Source: Auanema rhodensis
Lineage: Eukaryota; Nematoda; Chromadorea; Rhabditida; Rhabditidae
Length of the DNA: 64,000 nt
Assembly (NCBI GenBank): GCA_964057225.1
Contig: OZ059894.1
Span: forward strand, 620,001 to 684,000
Reading direction: 5' to 3'
Below, in pieces: positions 1-12,320 of the stretch; within the stretch, counting starts at the first letter, position 1, and every line of letters begins with the position of its first letter. The notes beneath the pieces are model-generated. The model made no database searches and was not told the origin of the DNA. It worked only from the letters and a program-made list of their open reading frames with translations. Both the position numbers and the translations under genes were made by a program.

Positions 1-2466
1 ATCACGTGTACATTTAATTAGCATAAATTAAAATTCACGTAAATTTCAAAGTCATGGTTACCATGCACCAATATCAATAAAAATTTGTTTTTAGACTAAT
101 ATGGACATGGGGAATCTAATTTTGAAAACCGCATCTCTTTATCTTTCACGTGGAGCAAGTTACATACCAAGTGCACATCACGTGTACATTTAATTAGCAT
201 AAATTAAAGTTCACGTAAATTTCAAAGTCATGGTTACCATGCACCAATATCAATAAAAATTTGTTTTTAGACTAATATGGACATGGGGAATCTAATTTTG
301 AAAACCGCATCTCTTTATCTTTCACGTGAAGCTAGTTACATACCAAGTGCACATCACGTGTACATTTAATTAGCATAAATTGAAGTTCACGTAAATTTCA
401 AAGTCATGGTTACCATGCACCAATATCAATAACAATTTGTTTTTAGACTAATATGGACATGGGGAATCTAATTTTGAAAACCGCATCTCTTTATCTCTCA
501 CGTGAAGCGAGTTACATACCAAGTGCACATCACGTGTACATTTAATTAGCATAAATTAAAGTTCACGTAAATTTCAAAGTCATGGTTACCATGAACCAAT
601 ATCAATAAAAATTTGTTTTTAGACTAATATGGACATGGGGAATCTAATTTTGAAAACCGCATCTCTTTATCTTTCACGTGAAGCAAGTTACATACCAAGT
701 GCACATCACGTGTACATTTAATTAGCATAAATTAAAGTTCACGTAAATTTCAAAGTCATGGTTACCATGCACCAATATCAATAAAAATTTGTTTTTAGAC
801 TAATATGGACATGGGGAATCTAATTTTGAAAACCGCATCTCTTTATCTTTCACGTGAAGCGAGTTACATACCAAGTGCACATCACGTGTACATTTAATTA
901 GCATAAATTAAAGTTCACGTAAATTTCAAAGTCATGGTTACCATGAACCAATATCAATAAAAATTTGTTTTTAGACTAATATGGACATGGGGAATCTAAT
1001 TTTGAAAACCGCATCTCTTTATCTTTCACGTGAAGCGAGTTACATACCAAGTGCACATCACGTGTACATTTAATTAGCATAAATTAAAGTTCACGTAATT
1101 TTCAAAGACATGGTTACCATGAACCAATATCAATAAAAATTTGTTTTTAGACTAATATGGATATGGGGAATCTAATTTTGAAAACCGCATCTCTTTATCT
1201 TTCACGTGAAGCGAGTTACATACCAAGTGCACATCACGTGTACATTTAATTAGCATAAATTAAAGTTCACGTAAATTTCAAAGTCATGGTTACCATGCAC
1301 CAATATCAATAAAAATTTGTTTTTAGACTAATATGGACATGGGGAATCTAATTTTGAAAACCGCATCTCTTTATCTTTCACGTGAAGCGAGTTACATACC
1401 AAGTGCACATCACGTGTACATTTAATTAGCATAAATTAAAGTTCACGTAAATTTCAAAGTCATGGTTACCAAGCACCAATATCAATAAAAATTTGTTTTT
1501 AGACTAATATGGACATGGGGAATCTAATTTTGAAAACCGCATCTCTTTATCTTTCACGTGAAGCGAGTTACATACCAAGTGCACATCACGTGTACATTTA
1601 ATTAGCATAAATTAAAGTTCACGTAAATTTCAAAGTCATGGTTACCATGAACCAATATCAATAAAAATTTGTTTTTAGACTAATATGGACATGGGGAATC
1701 TAATTTTGAAAACCGCATCTCTTTATCTTTCACGTGAAGCGAGTTACATACCAAGTGCACATCACGTGTACATTTAATTAGCATAAATTAAAATTCACGT
1801 AAATTTCAAAGTCATGGTTACCATGCACCAATATCAATAAAAATTTGTTTTTAGACTAATATGGACATGGGGAATCTAATTTTGAAAACCGCATCTCTTT
1901 ATCTTTCACGTGAAGCGAGTTACATACCAAGTGCACATCACGTGTACATTTAATTAGCATAAATTAAAGTTCACGTAATTTTCAAAGACATGGTTACCAT
2001 GCACCAATATCAATAAAAATTTGTTTTTAGACTAATAGGGACATGGGGAATCTAATTTTGAAAACCGCATCTCTTTATCTTTCACGTGAAGCGAGTTACA
2101 TACCAAGTGCACATCACGTGTACATTTAATTAGCATAAATTAAAGTTCACGTAAATTTCAAAGTCATGGTTACCATGAACCAATATCAATAAAAATTTGT
2201 TTTTAGACTAATATGGACATGGGAAATCTAATTTTGAAAACCGCATCTCTTTATCTTTCACGTGAAGCGAGTTACATACCAAGTGCACATCACGTGTACA
2301 TTTAATTAGCATAAATTAAAGTTCACGTAAATTTCAAAGTCATGGTTACCATGCACCAATATCAATAAAAATTTGTTTTTAGACTAATATGGACATGGGG
2401 AATCTAATTTTGAAAACCGCATCTCTTTATCTTTCACGTGAAGCGAGTTACATACCAAGTGCACAT

Positions 2467-2472
2467 CACGTG
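2467..2472. other. CACGTG hexamer 1 of the monomer (example)
   Basis: Monomer positions 3-8 form the palindrome CACGTG, the core recognised by many bHLH and bZIP factors (E-box/G-box) and by budding-yeast Cbf1 at CDEI. It recurs in most monomers of the window. C5G turns it into CAGGTG in a subset, for example near 17253, 19717, 22341, 23941, 25701, 26228, 28341 and 55151. A change at position 7 turns it into CACGAG at 5633, 13553 and 15841. Binding by any factor is not shown by the sequence. Confidence 0.8.
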
Positions 2473-2476
2473 TACA

Positions 2477-2496
2477 TTTAATTAGCATAAATTAAA
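2477..2496. other. AT-rich dyad TTTAATT/AATTAAA, 6-bp loop (example)
   Basis: Monomer positions 13-19 and 26-32 are perfect 7-bp inverted repeats separated by AGCATA. The A30G and A30T variants break one pair of the stem, and G20 in the monomer at 3873 lies in the loop. A hairpin or cruciform is possible but weak because the stem is all A-T. Short dyads are a reported feature of many centromeric satellites; that this one acts structurally is inference. Confidence 0.7.
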
Positions 2497-2516
2497 GTTC
2501 ACGTAAATTTCAAAGT

Positions 2517-2529
2517 CATGGTTACCATG
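2517..2529. other. CATGGT-T-ACCATG dyad (example)
   Basis: Monomer positions 53-65 form a perfect 6-bp inverted repeat around one central T. The adjacent sites 52 and 66 vary: with T52 and A66 the dyad gains a seventh pair, with C66 it does not. The linked A43T/T52A haplotype loses that outer pair. The central 13 bases are nearly invariant; exceptions are ACCAAG at 1471 and 4111, GTTGCC at 61189 and 63477, and ACCACG at 59256. A dyad with a one-base loop suits dimer binding better than a stable hairpin. Confidence 0.75.
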
Positions 2530-2608
2530 CACCAATATCAATAAAAATTTGTTTTTAGACTAATATGGACATGGGGAATCTAATTTTGAAAACCGCATCT
2601 CTTTATCT

Positions 2609-2618
2609 TTCACGTGAA
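2609..2618. other. TTCACGTGAA palindrome, CACGTG hexamer 2 (example)
   Basis: Monomer positions 145-154 are a perfect 10-bp palindrome with CACGTG at its centre. Variants touch it in different ways: T146C and A153G keep the hexamer but break the flanks, while C149A gives CAAGTG and destroys the hexamer, for example at 14405, 16693, 19509, 22676, 24437, 25492, 31652 and 53885. In the monomers I checked that have lost one hexamer, the other is intact. Confidence 0.78.
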
Positions 2619-2640
2619 GCGAGTTACATACCAAGTGCAC

Positions 2641-5280
2641 ATCACGTGTACATTTAATTAGCATAAATTAAAGTTCACGTAAATTTCAAAGTCATGGTTA
2701 CCATGCACCAATATCAATAAAAATTTGTTTTTAGACTAATATGGACATGGGGAATCTAATTTTGAAAACCGCATCTCTTTATCTTTCACGTGAAGCTAGT
2801 TACATACCAAGTGCACATCACGTGTACATTTAATTAGCATAAATTGAAGTTCACGTAAATTTCAAAGTCATGGTTACCATGCACCAATATCAATAACAAT
2901 TTGTTTTTAGACTAATATGGACATGGGGAATCTAATTTTGAAAACCGCATCTCTTTATCTCTCACGTGAAGCGAGTTACATACCAAGTGCACATCACGTG
3001 TACATTTAATTAGCATAAATTAAAGTTCACGTAAATTTCAAAGTCATGGTTACCATGAACCAATATCAATAAAAATTTGTTTTTAGACTAATATGGACAT
3101 GGGGAATCTAATTTTGAAAACCGCATCTCTTTATCTTTCACGTGAAGCAAGTTACATACCAAGTGCACATCACGTGTACATTTAATTAGCATAAATTAAA
3201 GTTCACGTAAATTTCAAAGTCATGGTTACCATGCACCAATATCAATAAAAATTTGTTTTTAGACTAATATGGACATGGGGAATCTAATTTTGAAAACCGC
3301 ATCTCTTTATCTTTCACGTGAAGCGAGTTACATACCAAGTGCACATCACGTGTACATTTAATTAGCATAAATTAAAGTTCACGTAAATTTCAAAGTCATG
3401 GTTACCATGAACCAATATCAATAAAAATTTGTTTTTAGACTAATATGGACATGGGGAATCTAATTTTGAAAACCGCATCTCTTTATCTTTCACGTGAAGC
3501 GAGTTACATACCAAGTGCACATCACGTGTACATTTAATTAGCATAAATTAAAGTTCACGTAATTTTCAAAGACATGGTTACCATGAACCAATATCAATAA
3601 AAATTTGTTTTTAGACTAATATGGATATGGGGAATCTAATTTTGAAAACCGCATCTCTTTATCTTTCACGTGAAGCGAGTTACATACCAAGTGCACATCA
3701 CGTGTACATTTAATTAGCATAAATTAAAGTTCACGTAAATTTCAAAGTCATGGTTACCATGCACCAATATCAATAAAAATTTGTTTTTAGACTAATATGG
3801 ACATGGGGAATCTAATTTTGAAAACCGCATCTCTTTATCTTTCACGTGAAGCGAGTTACATACCAAGTGCACATCACGTGTACATTTAATTGGCATAAAT
3901 TAAAGTTCACGTAAATTTCAAAGTCATGGTTACCATGCACCAATATCAATAACAATTTGTTTTTAGACTAATATGGACATGGGGAATCTAATTTTGAAAA
4001 CCGCATCTCTTTATCTTTCACGTGAAGCGAGTTACATACCAAGTGCACATCACGTGTACATTTAATTAGCATAAATTAAAGTTCACGTAAATTTCAAAGT
4101 CATGGTTACCAAGCACCAATATCAATAAAAATTTGTTTTTAGACTAATATGGACATGGGGAATCTAATTTTGAAAACCGCATCTCTTTATCTTTCACGTG
4201 AAGCGAGTTACATACCAAGTGCACATCACGTGTACATTTAATTAGCATAAATTAAAGTTCACGTAAATTTCAAAGTCATGGTTACCATGAACCAATATCA
4301 ATAAAAATTTGTTTTTAGACTAATATGGACATGGGGAATCTAATTTTGAAAACCGCATCTCTTTATCTTTCACGTGAAGCGAGTTACATACCAAGTGCAC
4401 ATCACGTGTACATTTAATTAGCATAAATTAAAATTCACGTAAATTTCAAAGTCATGGTTACCATGCACCAATATCAATAAAAATTTGTTTTTAGACTAAT
4501 ATGGACATGGGGAATCTAATTTTGAAAACCGCATCTCTTTATCTTTCACGTGAAGCGAGTTACATACCAAGTGCACATCACGTGTACATTTAATTAGCAT
4601 AAATTAAAGTTCACGTAATTTTCAAAGACATGGTTACCATGCACCAATATCAATAAAAATTTGTTTTTAGACTAATAGGGACATGGGGAATCTAATTTTG
4701 AAAACCGCATCTCTTTATCTTTCACGTGAAGCGAGTTACATACCAAGTGCACATCACGTGTACATTTAATTAGCATAAATTAAAGTTCACGTAAATTTCA
4801 AAGTCATGGTTACCATGAACCAATATCAATAAAAATTTGTTTTTAGACTAATATGGACATGGGAAATCTAATTTTGAAAACCGCATCTCTTTATCTTTCA
4901 CGTGAAGCGAGTTACATACCAAGTGCACATCACGTGTACATTTAATTAGCATAAATTAAAGTTCACGTAAATTTCAAAGTCATGGTTACCATGCACCAAT
5001 ATCAATAAAAATTTGTTTTTAGACTAATATGGACATGGGGAATCTAATTTTGAAAACCGCATCTCTTTATCTTTCACGTGAAGCGAGTTACATACCAAGT
5101 GCACATCACGTGTACATTTAATTAGCATAAATTAAAGTTCACGTAAATTTCAAAGTCATGGTTACCATGCACCAATATCAATAAAAATTTGTTTTTAGAC
5201 TAATATGGACATGGGGAATCTAATTTTGAAAACCGCATCTCTTTATCTTTCACGTGAAGCGAGTTACATACCAAGTGCAC
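2641..5280. repeat. HOR block I, copy B (15 monomers)
   Basis: This repeats copy A monomer by monomer at an offset of 2464 bp as far as 3872, and of 2640 bp from 4049 onward. The difference is one extra monomer at 3873-4048. Shared private markers include the C106T change (near 1162 and 3626), ACCAAG (1471 and 4111), G33A (1793 and 4433), the GGG change (2038 and 4678) and GGGAAA (2223 and 4863). From 5281 the order no longer follows copy A, so the HOR ends there. Confidence 0.88.
3873..4048. repeat. Extra monomer inserted in HOR copy B
   Basis: This monomer has no counterpart in copy A and shifts the offset between the copies from 14 to 15 monomers. It carries A20G (TTGGCATAAAT) and A81C (AACAATTTG). 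A81C is otherwise tied to A30G monomers in this neighbourhood, but position 30 is the common A here, so the unit may be a recombinant. An exact one-monomer change of length is what unequal exchange in register would leave. Confidence 0.75.
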
Positions 5281-8200
5281 ATCACGTGTACATTTAATTA
5301 GCATAAATTAAAGTTCACGTAAATTTCAAAGTCATGGTTACCATGAACCAATATCAATAAAAATTTGTTTTTAGACTAATATGGACATGGGGAATCTAAT
5401 TTTGAAAACCGCATCTCTTTATCTTTCACGTGAAGCGAGTTACATACCAAGTGCACATCACGTGTACATTTAATTAGCATAAATTAAAGTTCACGTAAAT
5501 TTCAAAGTCATGGTTACCATGCACCAATATCAATAAAAATTTGTTTTTAGACTAATATGGACATGGGGAATCTAATTTTGAAAACCGCATCTCTTCATCT
5601 TTCACGTGAAGCGAGTTACATACCAAGTGCACATCACGAGTACATTTAATTAGCATAAATTAAAGTTCACGTAAATTTCAAAGTCATGGTTACCATGCAC
5701 CAATATCAATAAAACTTTGTTTTTAGACTAATATGGACATGGGGAATCTAATTTTGAAAACCGCATCTCTTTATCTTTCACGTGAAGCGAGTTACATACC
5801 AAGTGCACATCACGTGTACATTTAATTAGCATAAATTAAAGTTCACGTAAATTTCAAAGTCATGGTTACCATGAACCAATATCAATAAAAATTTGTTTTT
5901 AGACTAATATGGACATGGGGAATCTAATTTTGAAAACCGCATCTCTTTATCTTTCACGTGAAGCGAGTTACATACCAAGTGCACATCACGTGTACATTTA
6001 ATTAGCATAAATTAAAGTTCGCGTAAATTTCAAAGTCATGGTTACCATGCACCAATATCAATAAAACTTTGTTTTTAGACTAATATGGACATGGGGAATC
6101 TAATTTTGAAAACCGCATCTCTTTATCTTTCACGTGAAGCGAGTTACATACCAAGTGCACATCACGTGTACATTTAATTAGCATAAATTAAAGTTCACGT
6201 AAATTTCAAAGTCATGGTTACCATGCACCAATATCAATAAAAATTTGTTTTTAGACTAATATGGACATGGGGAATCTAATTTTGAAAACCGCATCTCTTT
6301 ATCTTTCACGTGAAGCGAGTTACATACCAAGTGCACATCACGTGTACATTTAATTAGCATAAATTAAAGTTCACGTAAATTTCAAAGTCATGGTTACCAT
6401 GCACCAATATCAATAAAAATTTGTTTTTAGACTAATATGGACATGGGGAATCTAATTTTGAAAACCGCATCTCTTTATCTTTCACGTGAAGCTAGTTACA
6501 TACCAAGTGCACATCACGTGTACATTTAATTAGCATAAATTAAAGTTCACGTAAATTTCAAAGTCATGGTTACCATGCACCAATATCAATAAAAATTTGT
6601 TTTTAGACTAATATGGACATGGGGAATCTAATTTTGAAAACCGCATCTCTTTATCTTTCACGTGAAGCGAGTTACATACCAAGTGCACATCACGTGTACA
6701 TTTAATTAGCATAAATTAAAGTTCACGTAAATTTCAAAGTCATGGTTACCATGAACCAATATCAATAAAAATTTGTTTTTAGACTAATATGGACATGGGG
6801 AATCTAATTTTGAAAACCGCATCTCTTTATCTTTCACGTGAAGCAAGTTACATACAAAGTGCACATCACGTGTACATTTAATTAGCATAAATTAAAGTTC
6901 ACGTAAATTTCAAAGTCATGGTTACCATGCACCAATATCGATAAAAATTTGTTTTTAGACTAATATGGACATGGGGAATCTAATTTTGAAAACCGCATCT
7001 CTTTATCTTTCACGTGAAGCGAGTTACATACCAAGTGCACATCACGTGTACATTTAATTAGCATAAATTAAAGTTCACGTAAATTTCAAAGTCATGGTTA
7101 CCATGAACCAATATCAATAAAAATTTGTTTTTAGACTAATATGGACATGGGGAATCCAATTTTGAAAACCGCATCTCTTTATCTTTCACGTGAAGCGAGT
7201 TACATACCAAGTGCACATCACGTGTACATTTAATTAGCATAAATTAAAGTTCACGTAAATTTCAAAGTCATGGTTACCATGAACCAATATCAATAAAAAT
7301 TTGTTTTTAGACTAATATGGACATGGGGAATCTAATTTTGAAAACCGCATCTCTTTATCTTTCACGTGAAGCGAGTTACATACCAAGTGCACATCACGTG
7401 TACATTTAATTAGCATAAATTAAAGTTCACGTAAATTTCAAAGTCATGGTTACCATGCACCAATATCAATAAAAATTTGTTTTTAGACTAATATGGACAT
7501 GGGGAATCTAATTTTGCAAACCGCATCTCTTTATCTTTCACGTGAAGCGAGTTACATACCAAGTGCACATCACGTGTACATTTAATTAGCATAAATTAAA
7601 GTTCACGTAATTTTCAAAGACATGGTTACCATGAACCAATATCAATAAAAATTTGTTTTTAGACTAATATGGACATGGGGAATCTAATTTTGAAAACCGC
7701 ATCTCTTTATCTTTCACGTGAAGCGAGCTACATACCAAGTGCACATCACGTGTACATTTAATTAGCATAAATTAAAGTTCACGTAAATTTCAAAGTCATG
7801 GTTACCATGAACCAATATCAATAAAAATTTGTTTTTAGACTAATATGGACATGGGGAATCTAATTTTGAAAACCGCATCTCTTTATCTTTCACGTGAAGC
7901 GAGTTACATACCAAGTGCACATCACGTGTACATTTAATTAGCATAAATTAAAGTTCACGTAAATTTCAAAGTCATGGTTACCATGAACCAATATCAATAA
8001 AAATTTGTTTTAAGACTAATATGGACATGGGGAATCTAATTTTGAAAACCGCATCTCTTTATCTTTCACGTGAAGCGAGTTACATACCAAGTGCACATCA
8101 CGTGTACATTTAATTAGCATAAATTAAAGTTCACGTAAATTTCAAAGTCATGGTTACCATGCACCAATATCAATAAAAATTTGTTTTTAGACTAATATGG

Positions 8201-11200
8201 ACATGGGGAATCTAATTTTGAAAACCGCATCTTTTTATCTTTTACGTGAAGCGAGTTACATACCAAGTGCACATCACGTGTACATTTAATTAGCATAAAT
8301 TAAAGTTCACGTAATTTTCAAAGACATGGTTACCATGAACCAATATCAATAAAAATTTGTTTTTAGACTAATATGGACATGGGGAATCTAATTTTGAAAA
8401 CCGCATCTCTTTATCTTTCACGTGAAGCGAGCTACATACCAAGTGCACATCACGTGTACATTTAATTAGCATAAATTAAAGTTCACGTAAATTTCAAAGT
8501 CATGGTTACCATGAACCAATATCAATAAAAATTTGTTTTTAGACTAATATGGACATGGGGAATCTAATTTTGAAAACCGCATCTCTTTATCTTTCACGTG
8601 AAGCGAGTTACATACCAAGTGCACATCACGTGTACATTTAATTAGCATAAATTAAAGTTCACGTAAATTTCAAAGTCATGGTTACCATGAACCAATATCA
8701 ATAAAAATTTGTTTTCAGACTAATATGGACATGGGGAATCTAATTTTGAAAACCGCATCTCTTTATCTTTCACGTGAAGCGAGTTACATACCAAGTGCAC
8801 ATCACGTGTACATTTAATTAGCATAAATTAAAGTTCACGTAAATTTCAAAGTCATGGTTACCATGCACCAATATCAATAAAACTTTGTTTTTAGACTAAT
8901 ATGGACATGGGGAATCTAATTTTGAAAACCGCATCTCTTTATCTTTCACGTGAAGCGAGTTACATACCAAGTGCACATCACGTGTACATTTAATTAGCAT
9001 AAATTAAAGTTCACGTAAATTTCAAAGTCATGGTTACCATGAACCAATATCAATAAAAATTTGTTTTTAGACTAATATGGACATGGGGAATCTAATTTTG
9101 AAAACCGCATCTCTTTATCTTTCACGTGAAGCAAGTTACATACCAAGTGCACATCACGTGTACATTTAATTAGCATAAATTAAAGTTCACGTAAATTTCA
9201 AAGTCATGGTTACCATGCACCAATATCAATAAAAATTTGTTTTTAGACTAATATGGACATGGGGAATCTAATTTTGAAAACCGAATCTCTTTATCTTTCA
9301 CGTGAAGCGAGTTACATACCAAGTGCACATCACGTGTACATTTAATTAGCATAAATTAAAGTTCACGTAAATTTCAAAGTCATGGTTACCATGAACCAAT
9401 ATCAATAAAAATTTGTTTTTAGACTAATATGGACATGGGGAATCTAATTTTGAAAACCGCATCTCTTTATCTTTCACGTGAAGCGAGTTACATACCAAGT
9501 GCACATCACGTGTACATTTAATTAGCATAAATTAAAGTTCACGTAAATTTCAAAGTCATGGTTACCATGCACCAATATCAATAAAACTTTGTTTTTAGAC
9601 TAATATGGACATGGGGAATCTAATTTTGAAAACCGCATCTCTTTATCTTTCACGTGAAGCGAGTTACATACCAAGTGCACATCACGTGTACATTTAATTA
9701 GCATAAATTAAAGTTCACGTAAATTTCAAAGTCATGGTTACCATGCACCAATATCAATAAAAATTTGTTTTTAGACTAATATGGACATGGGGAATCTAAT
9801 TTTGAAAACCGCATCTCTTTATCTTTCACGTGAAGCGAGTTACATACCAAGTGCACATCACGTGTACATTTAATTAGCATAAATTAAAGTTCACGTAAAT
9901 TTCAAAGTCATGGTTACCATGCACCAATATCAATAAAAATTTGTTTTTAGACTAATATGGACATGGGGAATCTAATTTTGAAAACCGCATCTCTTTATCT
10001 TTCACGTGAAGCTAGTTACATACCAAGTGCACATCACGTGTACATTTAATTAGCATAAATTAAAGTTCACGTAAATTTCAAAGTCATGGTTACCATGCAC
10101 CAATATCAATAAAAATTTGTTTTTAGACTAATATGGACATGGGGAATCTAATTTTGAAAACCGCATCTCTTTATCTTTCACGTGAAGCGAGTTACATACC
10201 AAGTGCACATCACGTGTACATTTAATTAGCATAAATTAAAGTTCACGTAAATTTCAAAGTCATGGTTACCATGCACCAATATCAATAAAAATTTGTTTTT
10301 AGACTAATATGGACATGGGGAATCTAATTTTGAAAACCGCATCTCTTTATCTTTCACGTGAAGCTAGTTACATACCAAGTGCACATCACGTGTACATTTA
10401 ATTAGCATAAATTAAAGTTCACGTAAATTTCAAAGTCATGGTTACCATGAACCAATATCAATAAAAATTTGTTTTTAGACTAATATGGACATGGGGAATC
10501 TAATTTTGAAAACCGCATCTCTTTATCTTTCACGTGAAGCTAGTTACATACCAAGTGCACATCACGTGTACATTTAATTAGCATAAATTAAAGTTCACGT
10601 AAATTTCAAAGTCATGGTTACCATGCACCAATATCAATAAAAATTTGTTTTTAGACTAATATGGACATGGGGAATCTAATTTTGAAAACCGCATCTCTTT
10701 ATCTTTCACGTGAAGCGAGTTACATACCAAGTGCACATCACGTGTACATTTAATTAGCATAAATTAAAGTTCACGTAAATTTCAAAGTCATGGTTACCAT
10801 GCACCAATATCAATAAAAATTTGTTTTTAGACTAATATGGACATGGGGAATCTAATTTTGAAAACCGCATCTCTTTATCTTTCACGTGAAGCTAGTTACA
10901 TACCAAGTGCACATCACGTGTACATTTAATTAGCATAAATTAAAGTTCACGTAAATTTCAAAGTCATGGTTACCATGCACCAATATCAATAAAAATTTGT
11001 TTTTAGACTAATATGGACATGGGGAATCTAATTTTGAAAACCGCATCTCTTTATCTTTCACGTGAAGCGAGTTACATACCAAGTGCACATCACGTGTACA
11101 TTTAATTAGCATAAATTAAAGTTCACGTAAATTTCAAAGTCATGGTTACCATGAACCAATATCAATAAAAATTTGTTTTTAGACTAATATGGACATGGGG

Positions 11201-12320
11201 AATCTAATTTTGAAAACCGCATCTCTTTATCTTTCACGTGAAGCAAGTTACATACAAAGTGCACATCACGTGTACATTTAATTAGCATAAATTAAAGTTC
11301 ACGTAAATTTCAAAGTCATGGTTACCATGCACCAATATCGATAAAAATTTGTTTTTAGACTAATATGGACATGGGGAATCTAATTTTGAAAACCGCATCT
11401 CTTTATCTTTCACGTGAAGCGAGTTACATACCAAGTGCACATCACGTGTACATTTAATTAGCATAAATTAAAGTTCACGTAAATTTCAAAGTCATGGTTA
11501 CCATGCACCAATATCAATAAAAATTTGTTTTTAGACTAATATGGACATGGGGAATCTAATTTTGAAAACCGCATCTCTTTATCTTTCACGTGAAGCTAGT
11601 TACATACCAAGTGCACATCACGTGTACATTTAATTAGCATAAATTAAAGTTCACGTAAATTTCAAAGTCATGGTTACCATGCACCAATATCAATAAAAAT
11701 TTGTTTTTAGACTAATATGGACATGGGGAATCTAATTTTGAAAACCGCATCTCTTTATCTTTCACGTGAAGCGAGTTACATACCAAGTGCACATCACGTG
11801 TACATTTAATTAGCATAAATTAAAGTTCACGTAAATTTCAAAGTCATGGTTACCATGCACCAATATCAATAAAAATTTGTTTTTAGACTAATATGGACAT
11901 GGGGAATCTAATTTTGAAAACCGCATCTCTTTATCTTTCACGTGAAGCTAGTTACATACCAAGTGCACATCACGTGTACATTTAATTAGCATAAATTAAA
12001 GTTCACGTAAATTTCAAAGTCATGGTTACCATGCACCAATATCAATAAAAATTTGTTTTTAGACTAATATGGACATGGGGAATCTGATTTTGAAAATCGC
12101 ATCTCTTTATCTTTCACGTGAAGCGAGTTACATACCAAGTGCACATCACGTGTACATTTAATTAGCATAAATTAAAGTTCACGTAAATTTCAAAGTCATG
12201 GTTACCATGAACCAATATCAATAAAAATTTGTTTTTAGACTAATATGGACATGGGGAATCTAATTTTGAAAACCGCATCTCTTTATCTTTCACGTGAAGC
12301 AAGTTACATACAAAGTGCAC
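5281..12320. repeat. Block II, irregular shuffled monomers
   Basis: Forty monomers lack one dominant HOR period but contain shared segments at several offsets. Five monomers at 5809-6688 match 9329-10208 (20-monomer offset, A83C marker at 6067 and 9587). Five monomers at 6161-7040 match 10561-11440 (25-monomer offset, C168A at 6856 and 11256, A76G in the next unit). Three monomers at 7569-8096 match 8273-8800 (4-monomer offset). G157T monomers cluster between 9.8 and 11.9 kb, partly alternating with plain ones. The T140C then CACGAG/A83C pair near 5595-5715 recurs at 13515 and 15803 in block III. Private changes include GCGTAAA at 6020, GCAAACC at 7517, TTTTACG at 8241 and CCGAATC at 9283. 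Confidence 0.8.
7569..8800. repeat. Local 4-monomer-period duplication
   Basis: Three monomers at 7569-8096 (A43T/T52A/A66 with T160C; A66; A66) are repeated at 8273-8800, a period of 704 bp. The T160C marker (GAGCTAC) sits at 7728 and 8432. The third monomer of each copy has its own private change in the T5 run, TTTTAAGAC at 8011 and TTTTCAGAC at 8716, so these arose after the duplication or mark different parents. The monomer between the copies, 8097-8272, has CTTTTTATC and TTTTACG. Confidence 0.78.

Larger units (their letters stand above)
177..2640. repeat. HOR block I, copy A (14 monomers)
   Basis: Fourteen monomers form the first copy of a higher-order repeat that recurs at 2641-5280. 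The diagnostic order is: G157T; A30G with A81C and T145C; A66 with G157A; plain; A66; A43T/T52A/A66 with C106T; plain; ACCAAG at 1471; A66; G33A; A43T/T52A with a GGG change near 2038; A66 with GGGAAA at 2221; plain; plain. The monomer at 1-176 carries G33A, A153G and G157A and precedes the block. Its A153G/G157A, then G157T, then A30G/A81C order is the same as the cassette found at 37.5-50.9 kb, but here the T5 run is complete. Confidence 0.88.
2465..2640. repeat. Reference monomer (consensus-like 176-bp unit)
   Basis: This monomer carries the common base at the diagnostic sites and is used here to number positions 1-176. In order it holds: ATCACGTG (1-8); an AT-rich dyad (13-32); TTCACGTA (35-42); a CATGGT-T-ACCATG dyad (53-65); a poly-A/poly-T stretch with A5, T3, G, T5 (79-92); ATGGACATGGGG (101-112); GAAAACCGCATC (124-135); TTCACGTGAA (145-154); and GTGCAC (171-176). 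Recurrent variants elsewhere include C5G, A10G, A30G/T, A43T with T52A, C66A, A76G, A79C, A81C, T86C, T89G, G110A, T117C, G124A, A126G, C130T, G131A, C137T, T140C, T145C, T146C, C149A, A153G, G157A/T, C168A and A175T. C66 and A66 are both very common, so the choice of C66 as reference is arbitrary. Confidence 0.93.

Noticed and set aside
74-84. AATAAA polyadenylation signal in each monomer
   Set aside because: It is a chance hexamer in an A-rich stretch and no transcription unit is visible. It might matter only for read-through satellite transcripts.
79-92. Yeast-type replication origin consensus in the A5-T3-G-T5 stretch
   Set aside because: It is AT-rich but does not fit the ARS core WTTTAYRTTTW; AT content alone is not evidence for an origin.
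1-528. Array edge at the left end of the window
   Set aside because: The first base is the start of a monomer only by chance of the window; the M2-M3-M4-like order from base 1 implies that the array continues to the left.
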